Below, in pieces: positions 29,059 to 38,107 of a stretch of DNA of 64,000 nt. The DNA is from Gimesia maris. Lineage in GTDB: Bacteria > Planctomycetota > Planctomycetia > Planctomycetales > Planctomycetaceae. The stretch lies in assembly GCF_008298035.1 (NCBI RefSeq), contig NZ_CP042910.1, positions 1,570,001-1,634,000 on the forward strand, read 5' to 3'. A model generated the notes under the pieces. That model was not told the DNA's origin. It saw nothing but the letters and a program-made list of their open reading frames with translations, and did no database searches. A program made the position numbers and the translations under genes. Numbering within the stretch: position 1 is the stretch's first letter; each line of letters opens with the position of its first letter.

Positions 29059-29460
29059 CCTCAGTCTCGTAAGAAGTCATGTCACCGGTAAAGGCTTGTG
29101 AATTAGGTGCTCACTATCATGCAGGTTTCTCAAGCGAAGTGCAAGTTTTCGCATGGGATTGCGTCAGCTTCGAATAATACCCGTTTTATAGATCGGGAGA
29201 TGTAGATGTTACAGAAACAGTCCGGGTAGAAACTGCATTTTGGTTGATCCTGAATATACGAAGTGAAATTTCTCTGTGGTTGAAGGTGTTTCACAGTCTT
29301 GAGATAGGTAAAATCCTCATCCGTGGTATTCCATTTGGTATGGAGGTTGCATTTATAAAATCTATCGAGTCAGCGTTTCAGAGGATTGAGACGTTTTTGG
29401 AAACAACATCGCAGCCGGGCAATGGATTGCTTGCCCCACCGGTAAAAAAAGGAATTGATT
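29059..29460. other. Divergent intergenic region with sigma-54-like element
   Basis: 402 bp between sulfatase 1 (-) and the first small TPR gene (+). It holds the sigma-54-like element listed separately, and a GTGAAA/TTTCAC inverted pair (about 29261-29296). I see no gene and no clear sigma-70 promoter towards the TPR gene. Confidence 0.4.
29336..29351 (+). promoter_or_regulatory. Sigma-54-like -24/-12 element (paralogue 1)
   Basis: TGGTAT, five bases, TTGCA: GG and GC are exactly at the spacing of the sigma-54 consensus TGGCAC-N5-TTGCW, with a perfect -12 half. It lies about 110 bp before the ATG of the first small TPR gene. Confidence 0.45.
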
Positions 29461-29922
29461 ATGTTTGACAACGTTTCTCCCAAAGTAATTCACAAAATTA
29501 TGGCCGCCGAGGGATACCTGGAACTGGGGATGCCTATTCAGGCCCTGGATGCCCTTACTTCTTTAGAAGATGCGGGTCCCCTGGAAGCCATGCGTCTGTT
29601 TCTCACAGGGGAAGCTTACCTGCGTCAGGAACGATATCAGGAGGCGATTGACCCTCTTCATCAGGCAGCACGCCTGTTTCCTGTCATGGAAAGTCGTAAA
29701 GCCTGGAGTGCCTTGAGCGAATGTTTTCGCCTGGGGGGCTATAAGGAACTGGCAGAGGTCGCCTCACTGACGGCTGAAGCAGTGGAAGAGATCGAAGCGA
29801 GCTGTGAAGTCCTGTGTTTGACACGGGACCATGGATCATCCTGGAACTGGCCCGATTCTGTTTCCCGGATGACCGAATTTTCATTGTCGAGTCGGGGTGT
29901 GAGTCCCCGCATTCCTCGTTAA
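29461..29922 (+). CDS. Small TPR-type protein (paralogue 1)
   Basis: A 153-residue cytosolic-looking protein made of about two to three TPR-like helix pairs (YLELGMPIQALDAL, then FLTGEAYLRQERYQEAIDPLHQAA) with a short unrelated tail. It shares the run MAAEGYLELGMP and the pattern GE-RY-EAI-PL-AA with the protein at 31963, so the two are paralogues. The ATG at 29461 has AAAAAAGGA 7 nt upstream; a TTG at 29455 is less likely. No signal peptide. TPRs bind protein partners; no partner can be named. A terminator-like hairpin follows at 29932. Confidence 0.75.
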   Translation: MFDNVSPKVIHKIMAAEGYLELGMPIQALDALTSLEDAGPLEAMRLFLTGEAYLRQERYQEAIDPLHQAARLFPVMESRKAWSALSECFRLGGYKELAEVASLTAEAVEEIEASCEVLCLTRDHGSSWNWPDSVSRMTEFSLSSRGVSPRIPR

Positions 29923-29931
29923 AAAACCAAA

Positions 29932-29971
29932 AAACACAGAGTTTTTTGAGTAAACCTGTGTTTGTTGTTTT
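29932..29971 (+). terminator. Probable terminator of paralogue 1
   Basis: AAACACAG (29932-29939) and CTGTGTTT (29956-29963) form an 8-bp stem with a 16-nt loop starting 10 bp after the stop codon, followed by GTTGTTTTG. Confidence 0.5.
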
Positions 29972-30029
29972 GATATAAGTCTATATGAAGATGTAGAATA
30001 CGTAAATTATTTTAAGATCAAAATCATAT

Positions 30030-30057
30030 TTGAGTTTCACGATGTGTTCGCTATACT
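30030..30057 (+). promoter_or_regulatory. Predicted promoter of the lipoprotein gene
   Basis: TTGAGT (30030-30035), 16-bp spacer, TATACT (30052-30057). It precedes a leader of about 315 nt containing an imperfect inverted repeat. Confidence 0.45.
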
Positions 30058-30378
30058 TTGGCCCTCGGGTGATTACTTAACTCCTCTCATTTAAGAAATC
30101 ATCCCGGCATGGACACCTGCCTTGCTCTGTAGCCCATACAGAACGAGTCAGACTTACCTCCTGGTCAAAGTTCCTTCCTGGTTCTGGCCAACTTTCCCAC
30201 ACAACTATCAACATCAAATACAATCAAAGAGTCAATGCGTATATTGATCTCTGTGGTTACGTATGGCTGTTGTATTTCACACTGTATTTCCGGGCTGCTG
30301 CCTGTCGGGATTTTTCCCGCTCAGTCGGTGGAAATCGTGTCGACGAACTTTGTGCTGAAAAGACGATCGCCAAGACTC

Positions 30379-31536
30379 ATGTTTGATTTTAATCGGTGCC
30401 TTACTAATCGCATTCAGGGCTGTCTGCTCATTGGACTGCTGATCCTGTTATCAGGCTGCGGAAAGATGATCAGCAACAGTGCGACAGAGCAGTTACTGAC
30501 ATCCGATGCCGTCGACCAGACCATCTCCCGACTTGATTTCAGCACACTGGCAAATAAAAAAGTCTTTTTTGATACCACTTACATCAAGAACGTCAAAGAG
30601 GCCGGTTTTGTCAACGGAGACTATATCATCAGCTCATTGCGACAGCAGATCGTCGCCGCCAACTGCCTGATTCAGGAGAAGAAAGAGGAGGCGGACTACG
30701 TCATTGAGGCGCGCGTCGGCACTTTGGCTACGAATAGCCACGAAGTAAATTATGGAATCCCGGCCAGTAATATGCTTTCCTCCGCGGCGACACTAATGCC
30801 AGCCGCACCAGCAATTCCTACCATCCCCGAAATCTCGCTGGCGAAGAAGAGCAATCAGTCGGCCGCTGCGAAAATCAGTGTGTTCGCCTATAACCAGAAA
30901 ACACGTGAACGTGTCTGGCAGTCAGGAGTCCTTCAGTCCAAGAGTACCGCCCGTGATACGTGGATCTTAGGAGCAGGACCTTTTCAACGCGGTACCATTT
31001 ACAAAGAGGGAGCCCAGTTTGCCGGGGCCAAAATTGAAATCCCATTGGGTAGTGGCGAGGAATTTGCCAATGACAGTACTGTGGATTATCTGGAGTCGGC
31101 CCGTTTTGTTGAAACTCCGGTGAAATCTGAGATCAAACAGGAAACGAAAAAACGGGATGTCAAAACGCTGGAAGAATGGATCAAAGCTGAGACAGCCGGC
31201 AAAGAAAAGAAAAAAGAGGCTTCTGCTAAGAAGTCAGATCAACCGAAAATCGAACCTGTAGCAGCAAAAAAGACACAGGCTGCCGGGAAGTCCACCAAGC
31301 AGGCCAAATCACAACTTGAGATCGAGCCCTCTAAAATAAAAACGGTTCTCTTCTTACAACCGGAAAAAGCCAACGGACATCACGACTGGCTGCAGGGAGA
31401 TACGTCTCGAATCTCAACAGTGTGGCCCCAAAGTCCTGAGGAAGTTCAGAATGCGCCTGTCACCGCTCCAGAAGAGTCTGAATCGCAGGAAATATTTGAA
31501 GTCGATGAAACGTTTCGCAAAATAATTTCCGAATAA
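30379..31536 (+). CDS. Putative lipoprotein of a planctomycete uncharacterised family
   Basis: A 385-residue protein. The start at 30379 gives a 26-residue signal peptide with lipobox LLSGC, lipidated Cys27. Residues 50-225 are a conserved-looking globular domain ([53 protein letters not shown]), resembling what I recall as DUF6655, unverified. The C-terminal 150 residues are charged and low-complexity (Lys/Glu/Ala-rich) with no visible fold. An upstream ATG at 30235 would put the lipobox at residue 75 and is rejected. It lies between the two paralogous TPR genes. Function unknown. Confidence 0.7.
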   Translation: MFDFNRCLTNRIQGCLLIGLLILLSGCGKMISNSATEQLLTSDAVDQTISRLDFSTLANKKVFFDTTYIKNVKEAGFVNGDYIISSLRQQIVAANCLIQEKKEEADYVIEARVGTLATNSHEVNYGIPASNMLSSAATLMPAAPAIPTIPEISLAKKSNQSAAAKISVFAYNQKTRERVWQSGVLQSKSTARDTWILGAGPFQRGTIYKEGAQFAGAKIEIPLGSGEEFANDSTVDYLESARFVETPVKSEIKQETKKRDVKTLEEWIKAETAGKEKKKEASAKKSDQPKIEPVAAKKTQAAGKSTKQAKSQLEIEPSKIKTVLFLQPEKANGHHDWLQGDTSRISTVWPQSPEEVQNAPVTAPEESESQEIFEVDETFRKIISE

Positions 31537-31962
31537 ACACCGTTTTGTACGTAAGTATCCACAGTGACCTGACAAATCAGTATGTCGGGCAGCCTTGTTT
31601 CAGTTTGAGCTGGCGCGAACCGGTTTCCCTTCTGTCTTGTCTAATGAAAAGCCCTGCGGTTGTACAACTTTGGAGCAATCTGCCACCAGTTTGATGCCAA
31701 AACAACCGCCAAATTGGCACTGTCGAGTTCTGGTTTACAGATCATGAGGCGGTATAAGTTATTTTGTGTGAATGCTTTAGGTTTATTTCAATAGAAGCGG
31801 AGGCAGATTTGGCACATTGTGTGCGGTAAAATTGATCCAGCGGGCTTTGAATTGCGTTTTTAAGTACAACAAATAATGTGAATGAGCCCTGAGGTGTTGA
31901 TTTCCCATATATTCAACCCAGTGACACTCACCAATGAGATGGTGAAACGGGAGGTATTAAAA
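31537..31962. other. Intergenic region before paralogue 2
   Basis: 426 bp. It holds a perfect inverted repeat, TGCCAA (31695-31700) and TTGGCA (31714-31719) with 13 bp between, about 90 bp upstream of the sigma-54-like element at 31810. I see no gene. A GTG/ATG extension of the TPR frame up to 31882 is possible but unsupported. Confidence 0.4.
31810..31825 (+). promoter_or_regulatory. Sigma-54-like -24/-12 element (paralogue 2)
   Basis: TGGCAC, five bases, GTGCG: a perfect -24 half, GG to GC spacing correct for sigma-54, one mismatch in the -12 half (G for the first T). It is about 138 bp upstream of the ATG at 31963. Confidence 0.45.
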
Positions 31963-32481
31963 ATGATGATCCCTCGAATTCCTCAAAAAACAGTAAGACA
32001 ACTGATGGCCGCTGAAGGTTATCTTGAACTGGGTATGCCTCGACAGGCGCTCAGAGAACTGGATCAGATTATCGATCCGGGATCGTTAACTGCCTCGTAT
32101 TCTTTTTTACGAGGGGAATCTTTAAAACGAGTCGGACGCTACTCCGAAGCGATTAAACCTTTACAATACGCGGCTGATTTATTGCCGATACCACATAGCC
32201 AGTTGCCCTGGAAATCTCTGGGCGCCTGTTATCGCGAAAGCGGCCAGAGTGATCTGGCAGACAGTGCTGAGAAAACCGCTGATGAAATTGCATCAGAAGC
32301 AAATATTCATCTGCGATTTGAACCTTTGGGGTCTCAGTTCAACCCTGTCGTAAAACATCAGGTACACCTGACGATTTCGTTTGAACCTGCTGAAGAGGAA
32401 GAACAGACGGAAACAGATGAAAACCTGTTTCTGGATAAAGAAGAACCGGAAGATTTTGGCATTGATCCCGAAGTCGATTAA
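31963..32481 (+). CDS. Small TPR-type protein (paralogue 2)
   Basis: 172 residues. Residues 10-105 mirror the protein at 29461 (QLMAAEGYLELGMPRQALREL, then FLRGESLKRVGRYSEAIKPL), then a diverged acidic tail (EEEEQTETDENLFLDKEEPEDF) that the paralogue lacks. The ATG at 31963 has GGGAGG with 8-nt spacing, an excellent ribosome-binding site; ATG at 31966 or 31882 are alternatives. No signal peptide or membrane segment. Sulfatase 2 follows after 164 bp. Partner and function are unknown. Confidence 0.75.
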   Translation: MMIPRIPQKTVRQLMAAEGYLELGMPRQALRELDQIIDPGSLTASYSFLRGESLKRVGRYSEAIKPLQYAADLLPIPHSQLPWKSLGACYRESGQSDLADSAEKTADEIASEANIHLRFEPLGSQFNPVVKHQVHLTISFEPAEEEEQTETDENLFLDKEEPEDFGIDPEVD

Positions 32482-32562
32482 CTCTGCCTTTACTAACTAT
32501 TGTTATGAAATTGATTGCCTGGAACTTAGCATCTGAATTCCCTCCTCATGATTGAGAAGTCT

Positions 32563-32612
32563 GACCTGTTGTAGTACTGTAGAGTCTACAGTGTCTGGCA
32601 GGTCGAGACCTG
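32563..32612 (+). repeat. Nested inverted repeats in the sulfatase 2 leader
   Basis: ACTGTAGA-G-TCTACAGT (32576-32592) is a 17-bp odd palindrome. It is nested in GACCTG (32563-32568) and CAGGTC (32599-32604), and a second GACCTG (32607-32612) gives a competing partner for CAGGTC. The set ends 33 bp before the sulfatase 2 ATG and could be a DNA operator or a switching RNA structure. Confidence 0.5.
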
Positions 32613-32645
32613 AATTCTCTAATTCTGAATGAGGTAGCGTGCATC

Positions 32646-34118
32646 ATGCAGGTTCGATTTTCTTTCTTGAACCATCTCTTTTATCTGTTGGCAGCTTTTC
32701 TGCTGGCATCTCTATTTCAGTCTGAGCGCATTATTGCTGCTCCGCCTAACATTGTCATGATCCTGGCAGACGATGTTTCCTGGAACGATCTGGCGTGCTA
32801 CGGCCATCCGTCCCTGCGAACTCCCAATCTGGATCGACTGGCCAAAGAAGGTCTGCGGTTTGACAATGCCTATCTGACGATCAGCAGTTGCAGCCCGAGT
32901 CGTTGCAGTGTGATTACCGGTCGTTATCCCCATAACACGGGTGCTCCGGAACTGCATACACCTCTTCCTCAAGGTCAGGTGCTCTTTCCACAGTTATTAC
33001 GTGATGCCGGTTACTATACGGTGATCTCAGGTAAACAGCATATGGGTAATTATGCATTGACCGCCTTCGATCTCGTCTCAAAAGGGAAAGGACCGGGACG
33101 CGAAGCAGACTGGGTTCCCATTCTGAAAAAACGTCCCAAAGACAAACCCTTTTTCTGCTGGTTTGCATCCGTCGATGCCCACCGCGCGTGGCAGGCATCC
33201 AAAGAATATCAGCCCCATCAGCCTTCCGAAGTCGTTGTTCCTCCCTATCTGATTGACTGTGAAGAAACACGCCGTGACCTGGCACAGTACTACGACGAGA
33301 TCAGTCGCATTGATTATTTTACCGGCCGGATCCTGGATGAACTGGATGCCCAGGGGATCGCTGATAATACGCTCGTCCTGTTTTTCTCAGACAACGGCCG
33401 CCCCTTTCCACGCTGTAAAACCCGACTGTATGACAGTGGCATTAAAACACCACTGATTGTCCGCTGGCCCGCAGTCATTAAAGCCGGTGGTGTGAGTAAC
33501 AGTCTGGTCAGTTCAATGGACATCGGCCCTACATTTCTGGAAGTGGCAGGTGTACCCCTCGATCCACGCATTCAGGGCGTCAGTTTTGAAAAAGTCCTCA
33601 AACAGCCGGAATCGAAAGTGCGTGACTTTGCCTTTGCTGAACATAACTGGCATGTCTTTAAAGCCCACGAACGGATGGTGAGAAACGGTGACTGGCTTTA
33701 CATTCGAAATGCCTGGCCAGAGCAGCGCAACCTGTGTGTCGAATCGATAGAATTCCCTTCAGGCGAAGTGCTCTGGGAACGGTTCAAAGCGGGGCAACTG
33801 AATGAATTTCAGCAGGACGTTTTTTTAAAACCTCGTCCACAGGAAGAACTGTATCGGGTTTCAGAAGATCCTTATCAGTTCCATAATCTGGCGTCGAAAC
33901 CGGAGCATGCCGCGGAACTGGCTCGGCTCAGGAAAGCCCTCGATCAATGGACGGTTCAAACCGGAGATACCATTCCTGAGACTCCGACTCCCGATCGAAA
34001 TCAGCGTCCGGGAGAACCGAAACCTCCCGAATTTGAACATCGTGAGATGCCCGGTGATGCAAAGCAGGCTCAGAAGATTAATGCGCCCGGACCTGTCCTG
34101 TCCTCGTCGATCGATTGA
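32646..34118 (+). CDS. Secreted sulfatase-family protein (sulfatase 2)
   Basis: A 490-residue sulfatase with a signal peptide (hydrophobic LFYLLAAFLLASLF then a cut near AAPP). The formylglycine site is Cys82 in CSPSR (82-86) followed by ITGRYPHNTG; metal ligands D42-D43 in MILADDVSWND. The later active-site sequence is LFFSDNGRPFPRCKTR. It differs from sulfatase 1 in length, and the two share only the family core. A ribosome-binding site GAGG lies about 12 nt upstream of the ATG. It is followed by a DUF1080 gene on the same strand after 95 bp, a pairing common in planctomycetes that points to breakdown of sulfated carbohydrate. Confidence 0.9.
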   Translation: MQVRFSFLNHLFYLLAAFLLASLFQSERIIAAPPNIVMILADDVSWNDLACYGHPSLRTPNLDRLAKEGLRFDNAYLTISSCSPSRCSVITGRYPHNTGAPELHTPLPQGQVLFPQLLRDAGYYTVISGKQHMGNYALTAFDLVSKGKGPGREADWVPILKKRPKDKPFFCWFASVDAHRAWQASKEYQPHQPSEVVVPPYLIDCEETRRDLAQYYDEISRIDYFTGRILDELDAQGIADNTLVLFFSDNGRPFPRCKTRLYDSGIKTPLIVRWPAVIKAGGVSNSLVSSMDIGPTFLEVAGVPLDPRIQGVSFEKVLKQPESKVRDFAFAEHNWHVFKAHERMVRNGDWLYIRNAWPEQRNLCVESIEFPSGEVLWERFKAGQLNEFQQDVFLKPRPQEELYRVSEDPYQFHNLASKPEHAAELARLRKALDQWTVQTGDTIPETPTPDRNQRPGEPKPPEFEHREMPGDAKQAQKINAPGPVLSSSID

Positions 34119-34213
34119 ACAATTCTGTCTGCCTGAGAAACGCATTTCGCTGAACCAGGCTTTTGAACTACTTACGAAGAACTATCAACATTGTGATTAT
34201 TTGGGAGAGAAAA

Positions 34214-34897
34214 ATGAAACGACATTCCTTTCTGGGATTAGGTGTAGCGTTATTAGCTGTTGTCAGTCTGAGCGTCAGTCTTCACGCCGGCGCAGACTCC
34301 GGTTGGGTGAGCCTGTTTGACGGGAAAACACTTAATAACTGGGTTCAACACAATGGAACTGCCACCTATATGGTGAAGGATGGCACGATTGAAGGCACAA
34401 CCTCAGAAGGCAGCCCGAATTCGTTTTTGTGTACGAAGAAAAACTATGGTAATTTCGAACTGGAATTTGAAGTTAAGGTTCACAATAACCTGAACTCCGG
34501 CGTCCAGATTCGCAGCCAGCAGGAGAACGGAGATGGCCGCGTAAATGGCCCTCAGGTCGAAATTGAAGCCAGTGGCGATAATGGTGCAGAAGCCGGCTAC
34601 ATCTATGGTGAAGCGATCAAGTACGCTGGCAAAGGTATTGGCTGGATGACCCCGGAAGACAAGCGTACGCCCCACAAGAATCTGAAGGATGGCGAATGGA
34701 ACCAATTCCGGGTTGTCGCCAATGGTCCCAGAATCCAAACCTGGGTCAACGGGGAGCAGGTATCAGATCTGGTCGATGAGCGTGTTTATAAATCTCATCC
34801 CACAGGATTCATCGGCCTGCAGGTTCACGGAATCAAAAAGGGAACCGGTCCTTATTCCGTTGCCTGGAAAAACATTCGGATCAAAGAGCTGAAGTAA
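34214..34897 (+). CDS. DUF1080 (3-keto-disaccharide hydrolase-like) secreted protein
   Basis: A 227-residue protein; residues 1-25 are a signal peptide (LGLGVALLAVVSLSVSLHAGA), then a single DUF1080 jelly-roll domain recognisable from GWVSLFDGKTLNNW, YGNFELEFEVKV, NSGVQIRSQ and ENGDGRVNGPQVEIE. The ATG at 34214 has GGGAGAGA upstream; an earlier ATG at 34163 would add 17 residues ahead of the signal. DUF1080 proteins include 3-keto-glycoside hydrolases acting on disaccharides; the substrate is open here. The terminator at 34928 closes the transcript. Confidence 0.9.
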   Translation: MKRHSFLGLGVALLAVVSLSVSLHAGADSGWVSLFDGKTLNNWVQHNGTATYMVKDGTIEGTTSEGSPNSFLCTKKNYGNFELEFEVKVHNNLNSGVQIRSQQENGDGRVNGPQVEIEASGDNGAEAGYIYGEAIKYAGKGIGWMTPEDKRTPHKNLKDGEWNQFRVVANGPRIQTWVNGEQVSDLVDERVYKSHPTGFIGLQVHGIKKGTGPYSVAWKNIRIKELK

Positions 34898-34927
34898 TCC
34901 GGCTTCGATGAAAGATGGAATTGCTAA

Positions 34928-34968
34928 CAGGCCGGCAGAGTGAATCTCTCTGCCGGCCTGTATTTATT
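34928..34968 (+). terminator. Intrinsic terminator after the DUF1080 gene
   Basis: CAGGCCGGCAGAG (34928-34940) and CTCTGCCGGCCTG (34948-34960), a perfect 13-bp stem with a 7-nt loop, then TATTTATT. It separates the convergent proS gene. Confidence 0.8.
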
Positions 34969-34999
34969 ATGGAAAGTCGCTTATTGCGATATCAGCAAT

Positions 35000-36754
35000 T
35001 CACTCAGGGACATTCGCCGCCTGATACTCTTCTGCCTTGCGTGATTCCAGAGCTTCAAGAACAGGCCTGATGCCTGCATCAAGGGCGATCATCTCTGCAT
35101 TTTCAGCAGTCCGCCACTTGGTTTCGATTTCTCCCTTCTGCAGCCCCTTACCGCCGATGACGACCCGATAGGGAATGCCGATCAGGTCCGCGTCTTTGAA
35201 TTTAACGCCGGGCCGGGCATTGCGATCATCAAACAGGACATCAACGCCGGCTGCTTTAAGTTCGTTGTAATAGCGTTCCGCAGTCTGCATGACTTCGTCG
35301 TCTTTTACGTTCAACGGAATTACCAGCACTTCATAGGGGGCAATGGAAAGGGGCCAGATGAGGCCGTTCTCGTCGTGTCGTGTTTCTGCCAGACCTGCGA
35401 CGATGCGATTCACGCCAATCCCGTAGCAACCCATGATGATCGGATGCCGCTTTTCTTTTTCGTCCAGAAAGTTGGCATCCAGGGCTTCCGTGTATTTGGT
35501 TCCCAGTTTGAACACATGGCCAACTTCGATGCCATGCACAATTGTCAGTGGTTCGCCACTCTTAGGGCAGGGGTCGCCCGCTTCGGCATTTCGCAGGTCG
35601 AAGGTGGTTTCCAACTGGTAGTCCCGGCCAACATTCACATTCAGGTAATGGGCGTCCGCTTCGTTTGCGCCGGTGATTGCGTTTTCGATGACCGGGACAT
35701 CATGGTCGGCGATGATTTTACATTTGATACCAACCGGTCCGGCAAATCCGGTTGGTGCGTTTGTCACCTGCTGGATGGTCTTGTCATCGGCTAACTCGAC
35801 TGAGCTGGCCGACAAGGCGCGGCGGATTTTGCCTTCGTTGGCTTCGTGATCGCCGCGGATCAGAACGGCCACAGGTTCGCCGTCCGCCAGATAAATCAGG
35901 GTTTTGATCATTTGAGATGGTTCACATCCCAGGAGTTTGCTGACCTGTTCAATGCTGGTGGCTTCGGGAGTGGATTTTTTCTCCAGGGCGGCTGCATTGC
36001 TGCTGGTGACGATTTCCGGTGAAGTACGACCGGTGTCGGCTCGTTCCATGTTGGCTGCATAACCTGAAGCTTCACAGTAGACGATCGAATCTTCACCGTT
36101 GTCGGCGGGGATCATGAATTCATGCGAAGCGTCGCCGCCAATCGGACCGCTTTCTGCTTCGACAGGGAGGTATTTCAGACCACAACGGGCAAAAATCCGG
36201 CAGTAGGCGCGGTACATGCGGTCGTAGATTTCGTCGAGCTGTTTTACGGAAGAGCTGAAGCTGTAGGCGTCTTTCATCAAAAATTCGCTGGTACGCAGGA
36301 CGCCGAAGCGGGGGCGTTCTTCGTTGCGGAATTTAGTCTGAATCTGATAGACCGTCAGAGGCAACTGTTTGTAGCTGCTGATGCAGTGACTGATGAGATC
36401 GGTGACCACTTCTTCGTGGGTCGGTCCAAGTGCCATGGGAATCTGTCGATTTCCCCGGGGAACATTGAACTGAATCAGCACAGAGCCGAAGGCTTCTTTT
36501 CGCTGTGTGCGTTCAAACAAGCCGATCGGTTGCAAGGCAGGCATGTGGAGTTCTGCGGCCCCGGCGGCGTCCATTTCTTCACGGACAATCTGCGCGGCTT
36601 TCTGAATTGCCTTCCATCCCAGTGGGAGATAAGTATAGGCGCCCGCCATCAACTGGCGGATCAGACCGGCTCGTAACATGAGCTGATGGCTGGGAATCTC
36701 CGCATCAGCGGGAACTTCTTTGATGGTGGGGATCAGAGTATTCGACCAGCGCAC
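35000..36754 (-). CDS. proS: Prolyl-tRNA synthetase (bacterial type)
   Basis: A 584-residue class II synthetase that charges tRNA-Pro. Its N-terminus [20 protein letters not shown], the TPR-like [11 protein letters not shown] segment, motif 2 ([21 protein letters not shown]) and the motif 3 region [17 protein letters not shown] are intact. A YbaK-type editing insertion of about 180 residues (around residues 225-390, with [19 protein letters not shown] and [12 protein letters not shown]) marks the bacterial form that hydrolyses mischarged Ala-tRNA-Pro. The last 130 residues are the anticodon-binding domain. The gene stands alone and faces the YhaM-like gene across a divergent region. Confidence 0.97.
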   Translation of the reverse strand: MRWSNTLIPTIKEVPADAEIPSHQLMLRAGLIRQLMAGAYTYLPLGWKAIQKAAQIVREEMDAAGAAELHMPALQPIGLFERTQRKEAFGSVLIQFNVPRGNRQIPMALGPTHEEVVTDLISHCISSYKQLPLTVYQIQTKFRNEERPRFGVLRTSEFLMKDAYSFSSSVKQLDEIYDRMYRAYCRIFARCGLKYLPVEAESGPIGGDASHEFMIPADNGEDSIVYCEASGYAANMERADTGRTSPEIVTSSNAAALEKKSTPEATSIEQVSKLLGCEPSQMIKTLIYLADGEPVAVLIRGDHEANEGKIRRALSASSVELADDKTIQQVTNAPTGFAGPVGIKCKIIADHDVPVIENAITGANEADAHYLNVNVGRDYQLETTFDLRNAEAGDPCPKSGEPLTIVHGIEVGHVFKLGTKYTEALDANFLDEKEKRHPIIMGCYGIGVNRIVAGLAETRHDENGLIWPLSIAPYEVLVIPLNVKDDEVMQTAERYYNELKAAGVDVLFDDRNARPGVKFKDADLIGIPYRVVIGGKGLQKGEIETKWRTAENAEMIALDAGIRPVLEALESRKAEEYQAANVPE

Positions 36755-37131
36755 GTTATTTCCTTAAGTATCTGATGAGAAAATATTTATGAAGTCGTAT
36801 CTGCGCCCTGGGAGAGGCAACAGTCAAACTGGACACAGTCTAGCAGAACCGATTCGTCTTCAAAAGGTTCGGACTTGTTCGGAGTGAAAATATTCCCGTG
36901 GCTCTAAGTTCCATGAGATCAGGGGTTTATTGAGTTTCGTCACGGATCGGAAAGATCGTGATTAGGGAATGGGCGGGCATCATTTCAGGCAAATGGTAGA
37001 GACTTTCAGAACGGACTGGTGTCGGACTTGTTGAGTAGAATGGAACGGCTTAAGATCGTTCCATTGTGTTTCTTAGCGAAACTTAAGATCGACAACAGCG
37101 TTTTAAAAGTGATTCTGAAAGCCGAATCGAG
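36755..37131. other. Divergent region between proS and the YhaM-like gene
   Basis: 377 bp. AATGGAACG (37039-37047) and CGTTCCATT (37057-37065) form a perfect 9-bp inverted repeat with a 9-bp centre, and CTTAAGATCG is directly repeated at 37049 and 37082. No convincing RNA gene is visible. These may be operator or leader elements for the exonuclease operon. Confidence 0.4.
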
Positions 37132-38103
37132 ATGTCTCGACAAAATATAAATCAACTCAAGGATGGTGATACAGTCAATGAGGTTTATCTGTTAGTTGAT
37201 AAGCAGTTACGTGCAAATCGCAATGCCAGCCTGTTTCTGTCGGCCGACCTGCGGGATTCGACGGGGGTCGTGAATGCCCGGATGTGGAATGTGCTTGAAG
37301 AGCGGATGCAGCATTTTCAGTCGGGCAATTATGTGCAGGCCAAAGGGAAAGTGCATCTCTTTCAGGGGACCCTGCAGATCATTTTGACTTATATTGAGCC
37401 GGTCTCTGCAGAAAACCTTGATCCGGCAGATTTCCAGCCACAGGCACCCCAGGATGTACAGCTACTGCTGACGAAACTGCGCGAGATGCTGCTGGGAATC
37501 GAAAACAATGAAATCCGTACGCTGATGGAATGTTTCCTGGTCGACGAAGCCTTGATGGATGAATTTTGCCGAGCCCCCGCGGGTGTGAAAACCCATCATG
37601 CCTATCACGGCGGCTTGATCGAACATGTTGTCAATCTGATGGAAACGGCGCAGCGCATTTCTGACCTCTATCCCAAAGCGGATATGAGTCTGCTGCTGGC
37701 GGGGGTCTTCCTGCATGACCTGGGCAAGGTCCGGGAGCTCGGATATGAAAATGAATTTATCTATACGGATGAAGGTCAGTTGCTGGGACACCTGATCATT
37801 GGCGTCGAGATGCTGACCGAGAAAATCCGTGCTTATCAGGAGATGACAGGCGAATCGTTTCCCAAAGAAGCAGAGTTGCGTCTGAAGCACATGATTGTCA
37901 GTCATCATGGGACCTATGAGTTCGGCAGCGCGCGTCTGCCGATGACACCGGAAGCAGTGGCATTGCATCATCTGGATAACCTGGATGCCAAAGTGAATGA
38001 GTTTGCGAGATTCATTGACGATGATCTGAATTCCACATCAAACTGGACCCCTTATTCGCCCCGCTTGCAGCGAAAATTGTTCAAGGGAATAACCGAGGAT
38101 TGA
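37132..38103 (+). CDS. YhaM-family 3'-5' exonuclease-like protein (OB-fold plus HD domain)
   Basis: A 323-residue cytosolic protein. Residues 12-90 are an OB-type nucleic-acid-binding fold (LVDKQLRANRNASLFLSADL, then VHLFQGTLQIIL). The HD phosphohydrolase domain has THHAYHGGLIEHVVN (His165 region) and the HD pair at H195-D196 in VFLHDLGKVRELG, with a second His cluster in MIVSHHGTYEFGS. This is the YhaM/CBF1 architecture, which acts as a 3'-5' exoribonuclease and in some cases exodeoxyribonuclease. RNase R follows after 4 bp, so the two enzymes form an RNA-degradation unit. Confidence 0.85.
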   Translation: MSRQNINQLKDGDTVNEVYLLVDKQLRANRNASLFLSADLRDSTGVVNARMWNVLEERMQHFQSGNYVQAKGKVHLFQGTLQIILTYIEPVSAENLDPADFQPQAPQDVQLLLTKLREMLLGIENNEIRTLMECFLVDEALMDEFCRAPAGVKTHHAYHGGLIEHVVNLMETAQRISDLYPKADMSLLLAGVFLHDLGKVRELGYENEFIYTDEGQLLGHLIIGVEMLTEKIRAYQEMTGESFPKEAELRLKHMIVSHHGTYEFGSARLPMTPEAVALHHLDNLDAKVNEFARFIDDDLNSTSNWTPYSPRLQRKLFKGITED

Positions 38104-38107
38104 GGTC

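Larger units (their letters stand above)
29923..30378. other. Intergenic region before the lipoprotein gene
   Basis: About 456 bp. It contains the terminator above, the promoter at 30030-30057 and, in the likely leader, an imperfect inverted repeat (GGGTGATTACTTAA around 30067, pairing with TTAAGAAATCATCCC around 30091). An in-frame ATG at 30235 would add 48 residues with no signal-peptide logic and is rejected. Confidence 0.4.

Noticed and set aside
29244-29468. Plus-strand 74-codon frame before the first small TPR gene
   Set aside because: It covers the regulatory region, overlaps the start of the real gene in another frame and has no ribosome-binding site.
27424-34118. Idea that sulfatase 1 and sulfatase 2 form a local duplication
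   Set aside because: Their shared residues are those of the family core; lengths, signals and C-termini differ, so no recent duplication is supported.
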